DNA of 41,155 nt from M55B129 sp034189085 (GTDB taxonomy: Bacteria; Bacillota; Dethiobacteria; DTU022). This document shows, piece by piece, positions 34,671-41,155 of this stretch. Position numbers and translations under genes: made by a program. The notes under the pieces are model-generated. The model worked only from the letters and a program-made list of their open reading frames with translations. It searched no databases and had not been told where the DNA came from. The stretch lies in NCBI GenBank assembly GCA_034189085.1, contig JAXHVH010000017.1:1-41155 (forward strand). The letters are read 5' to 3'. How positions within the stretch are numbered: position 1 is the first letter of the stretch; every line of letters begins with the position of its first letter.

Positions 34671-35018
34671 CTATAACACAAACCAGTACAATTTGTAAAT
34701 CAGATTTACACATTGTACCCCGTATATGGACATCAGATGTCTCCACTGTTTTTTTACATCTACTGAACCTACCAGCCCCGGGTTCCCGAACTACTCTTGA
34801 ACGGACCCTAATAATATTAATATTCCTATCGATTCCTCTTTACATATTATTCTATTTTACGTATACTATTTACAATATTATATTTGAAGACACTCGAAAA
34901 GTAACCGGGGATACTGCTAACAAAGTGATTTGAGCATTACCCAAGTAATTCGACACATTCAAGAATAGGGAATTACAACATTTTTGAGAGGTACTTTTTA
35001 TGCTCTGAGGTGATTGCC
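34671..35018. other. AT-rich gap without recognisable gene
   Basis: About 350 bases between the truncated ATPase and the YbaK gene. I see runs such as AATAATATTAATATT and a TTTACG/TATACT pair that could be promoter parts, but no open frame with a ribosome site and no strong hairpin. It may be the scar of the event that removed the ATPase's 5' end. Confidence 0.4.
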
Positions 35019-35495
35019 GTGAATGATAACCCGTCCCTGGAAAGGGCCCGCCGCTACCTTGAACAGTTCAATCTTAACCTGGTCCCATGGGAACATGAAA
35101 AAACAACCAAAACGGCTGCCGAAGCGGCGGATGCCCTGAAAGTGGAACTGGGCCAGATTGCCAAGTCCATCCTGTTTCGCTCCGGCGAAAAGTACGGGCT
35201 CTTTGTCGCCGCCGGTGATATTAAAATAGACGATAAAAAGGTGCGCTCCCTGCTGGGCGGGGGAAAAGCAAAAATAGCCAAACCGGCTGAAGTGGAAGAA
35301 ATTACCGGTTACAGGGTCGGTGGTGTCTGCCCCTATGACATTGACAGAAGCGTACCCATTTACCTGGACCGTTCAATGGAGCGTTTTGATACAGTCTACA
35401 CTTCTGCCGGCACTCCCTATTCCCTGCTGCCCATCACTTTCAAACAGCTGCAGCAGGTTACAGGCGGAAAAATTGTGGATATGGAAAAAGAATAG
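35019..35495 (+). CDS. ybaK: YbaK/ProX-type aminoacyl-tRNA deacylase
   Basis: 158 residues of the free-standing YbaK/ProX editing domain, which removes wrongly attached amino acids from tRNA. Visible: TAAEAADALKVELGQIAKSILFR with the conserved lysine (about residue 50), GDIKIDDKKVRSLLG, GYRVGGVCPYD (the G-x-G-G-V-x-P loop) and AGTPYSLLPIT near the end. The GTG at 35019 is preferred, since GAGGTG lies 6 bases before it; a GTG at 35010 overlaps that site. It stands alone, convergent with the osmolyte operon; a CCTGAA/TTCAGG hairpin (35497-35513) lies in the 88-base gap. Confidence 0.88.
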   Translation: MNDNPSLERARRYLEQFNLNLVPWEHEKTTKTAAEAADALKVELGQIAKSILFRSGEKYGLFVAAGDIKIDDKKVRSLLGGGKAKIAKPAEVEEITGYRVGGVCPYDIDRSVPIYLDRSMERFDTVYTSAGTPYSLLPITFKQLQQVTGGKIVDMEKE

Positions 35496-35583
35496 CCTGA
35501 AAGAGGTTCAGGTTGTACCCTCATACCCGGCTGTTTGATGAAGATCCATAAGAAACGAAGCAAGATCCATTTTTTTTGCTGTT

Positions 35584-36519
35584 TTAGTGTTCAGCGGTTT
35601 CGGGAAAGAGAAAATCAATAAAGCGCTCGGCAGTGGGCTGGGGTTCATGGTTGGCCAGTCCCGGGCGCTCGTTGGCTTCGATAATCGCATATTCATCTCC
35701 GCCGACTGCCGGCACCATTAAATCAAGGCCGACCACCGGCAGTTCGAGAATGCGGGAAGCCTTCTCGGCCACCGCTCTCAGCTCAGGCGAAATGGCAGAG
35801 GTAACATCTTCGATGGTACCACCGGAATGGAAATTAGCTAAACGGCAGACGCGCACCATGCGCTCTTCCGCCGGTACGGCGTTAAGGCTCAAACCCTGCT
35901 CTCCGACCAGCACGGCGGTATCATCCTCAAGAGGAATCAGCGATTCACCATCGGTTTCCCGCTGCAGCTGTTTATTGCGGGTTGTGATAAGCTCTTCGAC
36001 GGTGGAGATCCCGTCACCGGTAACGGCAGCCGGGACGCGTTCAATAGCTGCCACAAAGCGATAATCTATAACGATGATCCGCAGATCCTTACTTTCTATG
36101 TATTCTTCAAGCAAAATTTGATCGTCAAGCCGGCTGGCCTTTTCCACCGCAGCAGCCAGATCTTCAGGGTTGCTTACTCCCACGGTAATACCCTTGCCCT
36201 GCTCCCCGTTTAACGGTTTTACGGCCAGACGGCCAACCCGGCGCAAAAAATTAACTGCGGCACCTTCACTTTCCCAGATTTCCTGGCGGGGCACACTGAG
36301 TCCTTCCTGCCGGAGAAATTTCAGGGATAGCCACTTGTTGGCACTGATAGTCATGGCATAGGCCGATGTTTTTTCGGTCAGCGATTCACGACAGCGAACA
36401 GTTCTACCCTTGAAGGCAAGAGTATAAATGTTGAAGCGGCTGTCGATCTCTTCCACCTCAATGCCCCGTCGTCGCGCTTCATCAATGAGAATACGGGCGT
36501 ATATATTCATTTCGGCCAT
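35584..36519 (-). CDS. ngg: ATP-grasp half of N-acetylglutaminylglutamine synthetase (NAGGN system)
   Basis: About 311 residues. The pattern IYARILIDEARRRGIEVEEID, CRESLTEKTSAYAM, AVKPLNGEQGKGITVGV (ATP loop), LLEEYIESKDLRIIVID and AIIEANERPGLANHEPQPT is that of the RimK/cyanophycin-synthetase-like ATP-grasp part of the NAGGN synthetase, which joins two glutamine units for an osmoprotectant dipeptide. In Pseudomonas-type bacteria this is one protein of about 580 residues with an N-terminal GNAT domain. Here it is a separate gene whose ATG shares its A with the previous TGA (TGATG at 36521-36517). Confidence 0.9.
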   Translation of the reverse strand: MAEMNIYARILIDEARRRGIEVEEIDSRFNIYTLAFKGRTVRCRESLTEKTSAYAMTISANKWLSLKFLRQEGLSVPRQEIWESEGAAVNFLRRVGRLAVKPLNGEQGKGITVGVSNPEDLAAAVEKASRLDDQILLEEYIESKDLRIIVIDYRFVAAIERVPAAVTGDGISTVEELITTRNKQLQRETDGESLIPLEDDTAVLVGEQGLSLNAVPAEERMVRVCRLANFHSGGTIEDVTSAISPELRAVAEKASRILELPVVGLDLMVPAVGGDEYAIIEANERPGLANHEPQPTAERFIDFLFPETAEH

Positions 36520-37382
36520 CAACGCGGCCCTCCCAGGTAAAGATTGCGGTTTACCTTATTCCTCCGCTTAACAGTAAAAAGGGGTATACGGCGGAAGCCA
36601 AGCGACCGGTAAAGCTTTCTCGCTTTCTTATTATCGTGCATGACCGAAAGATCGAGGTAATCGCGGCCGCGGGCCAGGAAGTGCTCGGCCACTTCTCTCA
36701 CCAGAGCCCGTCCCACACCCCTGGCCCTTGCTTCAGGATCGACGGACAGGCACCAGAAGCTTGAGCCGTTGGTGGGGTCGTTTAAAGCTTCCCGGTGATC
36801 AATGCCCATGATCGCCCCGATTACCCGGCCATCGGAAATTCGTTCAGCAAGGTAATAACAGAATATGCGGGTGCGCTGATTTTTAACAATCTTTTCTTCC
36901 GGCGCTTCCAGCATACCACAACTGCGCGCTACCCGGTTGATAGCCCGGGCGTCTTCAATGTCCTGCAGCATGCGCACCTTGAAGCTCCGGGGCCTTCGCT
37001 TAGGCGGACGATACATGTGCAGCCAGAAACGGTAAGTATCCGACGGATCAAGGAACAGCAGTTCCGGGGCTCGCCCAAGGAGAATGTGATGATCGGGAAC
37101 GTAAAAAGCAATGTCACGATCGCTGCTCCGCTCACTGGCCAGTTCCTCAATGAGATCATCTTGATTGATAAAAGTCTGGCCGAAAATCAGCTTGCCCCAG
37201 CCGCAATCCAGCGATATATTTTCTTTCACTGCTGCCTCCGTTTCACTCCGACCACCGGCAGAAGTTTTATCCCCGGCTTTCAGGGCATTTAATTCGTTGT
37301 AGCGCTCAAGCCGCTGCAGGGCGGAAACTGCTTTCTGGGCAGCCTGCGTTTTGGGCAAAGTGTGGATTTTTTGCTTCTGCAC
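36519..37382 (-). CDS. GNAT half of N-acetylglutaminylglutamine synthetase (NAGGN system)
   Basis: 287 residues from a GTG start at 37382 (GGGAGG inside the end of the previous gene). A non-GNAT leader (about 55-130, with CGWGKLIFGQTF, DIAFYVPDHHILL and LFLDPSDTYRFWLHMYR) precedes a GNAT domain (about 135-285) with VIGAIMGIDHREALNDP, SFWCLSVDPEARARGVGRALV (acetyl-CoA loop) and DLSVMHDNKKARKLYRSLGF. These blocks match the N-terminal half of the fused NAGGN synthetase, expected to acetylate the first glutamine. It ends exactly where the fused proteins continue into the ATP-grasp part. Confidence 0.9.
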   Translation of the reverse strand: MQKQKIHTLPKTQAAQKAVSALQRLERYNELNALKAGDKTSAGGRSETEAAVKENISLDCGWGKLIFGQTFINQDDLIEELASERSSDRDIAFYVPDHHILLGRAPELLFLDPSDTYRFWLHMYRPPKRRPRSFKVRMLQDIEDARAINRVARSCGMLEAPEEKIVKNQRTRIFCYYLAERISDGRVIGAIMGIDHREALNDPTNGSSFWCLSVDPEARARGVGRALVREVAEHFLARGRDYLDLSVMHDNKKARKLYRSLGFRRIPLFTVKRRNKVNRNLYLGGPR

Positions 37383-37385
37383 TGG

Positions 37386-39182
37386 CTACACCTCCCTTTC
37401 CATTTCCTGCAACCAGAATTCCAGGACGGCTGCCTGCCAGATCTTGTTGCCGCGAAGAGGGGTGATCTGTTCTTCTGGCTGCTTAAAGAGCTTATCCAGG
37501 TAGCGCCTGTTAAAAAGGTTGCGCTTTTTCGCCTGCTCTGAAAAGAGTATTTCGCGGGCAAAATCCTTAAATTCATCTTCCATGTATTTAAGGGCGGGAA
37601 CAGGGAAATAGCCCTTGGGCCGGTAAATTACCTCCCGGGGGATTACTCTTTCCGCTGCCTTTTTCAGGATATACTTTCCACCATCGCACACCTTAAGAGA
37701 CGGTGGAATGGAAGCAGCCAGATCAAGCATTTCCTGATCGAGAAAGGGCACCCTCGCTTCCAGGCCCCTCGCTGCAGTCATGTTGTCCACTCGCTTGGCC
37801 GGATCTTCCACCAGCATGACCGTGGTATCGAGATGAAGAGCCTTTTCCACTCCGCTGCGGCCGCTTTCAGGCAGCGAAAAACGTTCCTGCACAAAATCGC
37901 CGGCGAAATCGCGATCCGGCCGGTATTCTTCGCTCAGGGTTTCCAGCGTTTCCCGGTGGGAACGATCAAAAAAACTGGCCCGGTACAGTTCTTCAGCCTT
38001 TTGTCGCCCCGCCTTAGTGGCCTTTTCTTCTCCCATGATCCGTGCATACCAGTGATAGCCAGCAAATATTTCATCGGCCCCCTGGCCGCACTGAACGGCT
38101 TTTGTTTCCCTGGCCACCTCTCCGGCCAGAAGGTAAAAACCGACGGCATCGTGACTGACCATCGGCTCAGCCATAGCCCGCAGACTTTCCAGGACTGAAG
38201 GAAGCAAATCATCACTGCCGGCATAAATTTTAGTGTGGTCAGTGCCGTATTTCCCGGCAATGAGGTCGCTGTAGTGAAATTCGTTGCCTTCTTCTCCTCC
38301 CGACGAAGCGAAACCAATGGAATAAGTTCGCAGGACAGATGGTTCCAGCTCAGCCATCAGGGCAACTATAAGGCTGGAATCAAGCCCGCCGCTCAGTAAG
38401 GCACCTACAGGCAGTTCACCCTTCATGCGGCGTTTCACACAGCGGCGCATGGTGCTCAAAATTATTTCGCACCATTCTTCCTCACTGAGATCCTCCCTCG
38501 GAGACATGGCCAATTTCCAGTAAGGATGTGATTTTTTTCGTCCTTCCTGATCCAGGATCATCACTGTGCCCGGTTCAACTTTTTTTATTGAGGCATAAAC
38601 AGTGCGGGGAGCAGGCACCACGGCATGCAAAGTAAGATAGTAGTGCAGGGCAGCCCGATCCAGCTCACCACTGCAGCCGGTTCTCATAAGTGCCCGTGTA
38701 TTTGACGCAAAGAGGACGGCGCCATCTTTTTCGCTGTAATAGAGCGGTTTCAATCCGAGAGGATCGCGGCCCAGGAAGCAGCATTCCCTGCTGCGGTCAT
38801 AAAGGGCAAAGGCAAAATCACCATTTAGCTTTTCCACGAACCGGTCACCCCAGCACCGATATGCCATCAGTAACAACTGGCCGTCGTTTGCCGGATCACA
38901 TTGATAGCCCTTTTCTTCCAGCTGTTGCTGCAACTCCACATTATTATAAATTGTGCCGTCGAAGGCAATAAGCAATTTGCCTTCTTTATCTTCGCGGAGC
39001 AGCTTTTCCGAACCGGCCGGGCCGACACCTCTGGCCCCGGCGTAACCAAATGAAACCCTCCCCTGCATTTTTTCCATCCTGTAATCAGGCCCTCTTTTTG
39101 AGAGGGCCGGCATCATGCTGTTCAGATCGTCTTCTCCATTAGCCGGTCCTTTCCCGGCAATAACTCCACAAATACCACTCAT
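37386..39182 (-). CDS. asnO: NAGGN amidotransferase (asparagine-synthase-like) with degenerate glutaminase domain
   Basis: 598 residues. The C-terminal synthetase domain is intact: GALLSGGLDSSLIVALM (ATP PP-loop, about 270), EFHYSDLIA, AEPMVSHDAVGFYLLAGEV, CGQGADEIFAGYHWY, KRVDNMTAARGLEARVPFLD and RPKGYFPVPALK, all characteristic of the amidotransferase that caps the osmolyte N-acetylglutaminylglutamine as an amide. The N-terminal class II glutaminase domain begins MSGICG where the family has MCG, so the nucleophile Cys2 is Ser. Its other glutamine-site residues have changed too (DGTIYNN for NGxIYN, NDGQ for GDTE, no HRRL). The start at 39182 follows AGGGAG at 15 bases; ATGs at 39197 and 39248 are alternatives. 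Confidence 0.9.
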   Translation of the reverse strand: MSGICGVIAGKGPANGEDDLNSMMPALSKRGPDYRMEKMQGRVSFGYAGARGVGPAGSEKLLREDKEGKLLIAFDGTIYNNVELQQQLEEKGYQCDPANDGQLLLMAYRCWGDRFVEKLNGDFAFALYDRSRECCFLGRDPLGLKPLYYSEKDGAVLFASNTRALMRTGCSGELDRAALHYYLTLHAVVPAPRTVYASIKKVEPGTVMILDQEGRKKSHPYWKLAMSPREDLSEEEWCEIILSTMRRCVKRRMKGELPVGALLSGGLDSSLIVALMAELEPSVLRTYSIGFASSGGEEGNEFHYSDLIAGKYGTDHTKIYAGSDDLLPSVLESLRAMAEPMVSHDAVGFYLLAGEVARETKAVQCGQGADEIFAGYHWYARIMGEEKATKAGRQKAEELYRASFFDRSHRETLETLSEEYRPDRDFAGDFVQERFSLPESGRSGVEKALHLDTTVMLVEDPAKRVDNMTAARGLEARVPFLDQEMLDLAASIPPSLKVCDGGKYILKKAAERVIPREVIYRPKGYFPVPALKYMEDEFKDFAREILFSEQAKKRNLFNRRYLDKLFKQPEEQITPLRGNKIWQAAVLEFWLQEMEREV

Positions 39183-39340
39183 CGTGTAAGTGATCATCTC
39201 CCTGCTTTTGATATAGTGTAAATGGGAATACCTCTTTAAATTTAACAATAAATTTCCATTTAATCAAAGAGGCAGAGGCAGGCTGATCAGGGGTATGAAG
39301 GCTTGGTCAGAGCTTGAGGGGAAAGATAACCCGGGTATAG

Positions 39341-40477
39341 CTATATATCCCTTATTGATAGGTTATGCTCTTTCATGCTCGTTGCGTATGAATTTTCGGA
39401 TAAATATCGTTCGTAGAGAGCCCTGTTGCTGTCGCGCCAGGAATGATTTGAACGCAGGGCTTGAAGAGCTTCCAGGTCCAGATCGGCAACGGCCATCCCT
39501 TCCCGCTCGAAAGTTTCCACCTCGGCCAGGACACCGTCACGGCGCGGGGTGATCTCGAGCGGGGCAAAAATACCGGCCCGTCCTGTAAAGGTCATCCCGG
39601 CGATGGTCCCTACAAGGGTACTCTTAATCCCGTAAAGTGGACTTTCCTGCACCCGTAGCCAGATACCGCGCAGGGCCAGCCAGTAGTTATAGGATTCAAG
39701 GTTGGCAACAGGCAAAAGGACAATGTCAGTACCCTTATTTTCAAGAATACGGAAGGTCTCAAAATAGGTGGCATCCATGCACACCGGAGCCGCCAGCCTG
39801 CCGACAGGTGTGTCAAAAATGGAAAAAGCGCTTCCCCTTTTTAGTCCCCACCGGGCTTCCAGGGGCAGGAGGTGGACCTTGTCCTGCGATCCTATCAGCT
39901 CACCGTCAGGGCCAAAGAGATAAGAACGGTTGACTGTTGCTTCACCACAAGTGATAACATAGCTGCCGGCCATGATGTGGACTCCGTAAGCGACAGCCAG
40001 GCTGCTGAATAACGTTTTCACCAGCGGTTCAACAGCCGGGCTCATATAGCGAAAAACCTCCACAAGGCTGATGCCCTCGGCTGGAGATTTTTCTTCGCTT
40101 CCCTCTGCTTCTTTGTCCTGTTTAACTGGCTCGGCTTCCTGTTTGCCTTTGTTACTGTAGGCTTCTTCCATTTTTTCTATGCCGGGCAGGAGTCCCAGCA
40201 GGGCCAGGTTGTTGTATTCGGGAAAAGCGATCAGCTGCGCTCCCTCTTCTACCGCCTCCCTGAGGCGGCGGTGCATTAGGTCAACATAATGGAGGGGATT
40301 TTTAACCAGATGCAGCTCAAGCTGGAGGGCAGCCGCCCTGATGCAGCGACGCTCTGCAGGGTATGGAGTCCGGGACGGGGGCAGAACACGGTGCAAATAG
40401 CCTCGGATCCTCGCCGGGCGGCAGGACCAGGTCATGTAGTGCCTGAAAAGTTTTTCTTTCCACCCATCCAGGGACAT
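39341..40477 (-). CDS. nitrilase-superfamily amidohydrolase
   Basis: 378 residues with the nitrilase triad in place: Glu in LIAFPEYNN (about 83), Lys in SQDKVHLLPLE (about 199) and Cys in APVCMDATYFE (about 233). A polar insert rich in Lys and Glu (about 105-135) lies after the first motif, and an unusual Arg-rich N-terminal 45 residues precede the fold. Such enzymes cut amides or nitriles and release ammonia. ATG at 40477 after AAAGGAAAGG. It is 158 bases upstream of the NAGGN amidotransferase on the same strand, so probably one operon. The substrate is unknown; an amide feeding or recycling the osmolyte is an inference. Confidence 0.85.
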   Translation of the reverse strand: MSLDGWKEKLFRHYMTWSCRPARIRGYLHRVLPPSRTPYPAERRCIRAAALQLELHLVKNPLHYVDLMHRRLREAVEEGAQLIAFPEYNNLALLGLLPGIEKMEEAYSNKGKQEAEPVKQDKEAEGSEEKSPAEGISLVEVFRYMSPAVEPLVKTLFSSLAVAYGVHIMAGSYVITCGEATVNRSYLFGPDGELIGSQDKVHLLPLEARWGLKRGSAFSIFDTPVGRLAAPVCMDATYFETFRILENKGTDIVLLPVANLESYNYWLALRGIWLRVQESPLYGIKSTLVGTIAGMTFTGRAGIFAPLEITPRRDGVLAEVETFEREGMAVADLDLEALQALRSNHSWRDSNRALYERYLSENSYATSMKEHNLSIRDI

Positions 40478-40584
40478 GTTCGCCTTTCCTTTCTCAGCAA
40501 GCTTTCAGCTGTTCTCCATTTTAAAACAACCACCCGTAAATGCTGGCCATCGGGCACTGTTTTACCACCTGCTGCCAGTTCATT

Positions 40585-41155
40585 TTATTCAAAAAGCGCT
40601 CCGCCATAGGCCTGCGGGTTGAGCATTTTTAGCAGGGGGTATTCCCGCCTGATCCTGCTTAGATCTTCCATTTTTAGATTGGTGCAAACAAATGGTGTGC
40701 GGGGGTAGCCGCGGGCCAGGTAGCCGCTCTGGCCAGGGGTAATTTCACATGGCCCGATCACAGCTGAGCCGGCGGCAAAGTCAGTCCGGCCAATCCTGCC
40801 ACAGAAAAGAGCTTCCACAGCCCAGAACTGGTTTTGCTGAACCTGGGACCACATGCCGGCAACCTGGGGCCAGCAGTTAAATTCACCTTCCAGAGCTCCG
40901 CTGTGCAGTAAAATATCGGCTCCCAGCAATCTGAAACTCCTTCCCACTTCCGGGTGGCGGGCGTCGATCCCCACAACCAGACCGGCCTGCAGACCATGCA
41001 GGTCAAAGAGGATCAGTTCTTCACCCCGGCTGAGTCCCTGTTCCCGTTCAAAGCGGGTCAGGTGTGTCTGGCGCTGGCAGCAACAGAGATTTCCGGATGG
41101 ATCAAAACAGCAGGCAGTATTATAAATACAGGCTCCTTCTTTTTCGTATACAGTA
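40585..41155 (-). CDS. nitrilase-fold protein lacking catalytic Lys and Cys, partial at window edge
   Basis: The frame stays open to the window end, so the N-terminus is cut off; about 189 residues are visible. After VYEKEGACIYNTACCFDPSG the family pattern K-x-HL becomes QTHL, and the Cys block (usually ICYDxRFPE) reads VVGIDARHPEVGRSFRLLGAD, with Gly at the nucleophile position (bases 40971-40969). The rest (WAVEALFCGRIG, GSAVIGPCE, NLKMEDLSRIRREYPLL) is normal nitrilase C-terminus. Loss of both residues suggests a non-enzymatic paralogue or a regulator of the intact nitrilase that follows 107 bases downstream. Confidence 0.75.
   Translation of the reverse strand, partial: TVYEKEGACIYNTACCFDPSGNLCCCQRQTHLTRFEREQGLSRGEELILFDLHGLQAGLVVGIDARHPEVGRSFRLLGADILLHSGALEGEFNCWPQVAGMWSQVQQNQFWAVEALFCGRIGRTDFAAGSAVIGPCEITPGQSGYLARGYPRTPFVCTNLKMEDLSRIRREYPLLKMLNPQAYGGALFE

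Noticed and set aside
34671..34673. The TAG before the DUF4143 fragment as a second pyrrolysine codon
   Set aside because: Upstream of this TAG the translation shows no ATPase homology, so it marks the truncation point rather than a read-through site.

Overview
The window looks like a chromosomal stretch from an anaerobic, Gram-positive (Firmicutes/Clostridia-like) bacterium with roughly balanced base composition. Shine-Dalgarno sites are strong (AGGAGG type), GTG and TTG starts are frequent, and the gene content suits an anaerobe living in a salty or alkaline place: a pyrrolysine-type dimethylamine methyltransferase, an NhaC-type Na+/H+ antiporter and an osmolyte operon. I cannot name the genus.

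Left part (1-8.1 kb): an NhaC antiporter, a CvpA-like membrane protein, and the pair mtbB-mtbC. mtbB reads through an in-frame amber codon (UAG, minus-strand bases 3619-3617) in the context known for pyrrolysine in dimethylamine methyltransferases. Next come two decayed genes (an SRAP/HMCES fragment and a frameshifted CoA-binding fragment), an EamA transporter and an inositol-1-phosphate synthase.

Middle left (8.3-15.6 kb): an M20 peptidase and a metallo-beta-lactamase-fold hydrolase on the plus strand, then a minus-strand trio of FemAB/GNAT-like transferase, MshA-like glycosyltransferase and LmbE/PIG-L deacetylase. With inositol-phosphate synthase nearby, the trio resembles the first steps of a mycothiol-like glucosaminyl-inositol pathway. 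A CoA-transferase fused to a GNAT domain follows.

Middle (15.6-25.8 kb): a transaldolase gene lies between two inverted copies of a roughly 130-bp hairpin-forming repeat. Then come an MscS channel, another repeat cluster, an M23 peptidase, an aminotransferase, a 925-residue fusion of GlpA-like and second FAD oxidoreductase modules with its DUF1667 partner, and a MarR regulator followed by a broken MATE transporter.

Middle right (26-34.7 kb): an apparently acquired cadmium/zinc resistance unit (cadC-cadA), a transposase remnant, tRNA-Leu(GAG), a six-hairpin glycosidase with a GPH-type sugar symporter, and a 5'-truncated DUF4143 ATPase.

Right end (35-41 kb): a YbaK-like deacylase, then a minus-strand operon matching the N-acetylglutaminylglutamine amide (NAGGN) osmolyte system. 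The synthetase is split into separate GNAT and ATP-grasp genes. The amidotransferase has lost its glutaminase nucleophile. Two nitrilase-fold genes lie upstream, one of them lacking its catalytic Lys and Cys.
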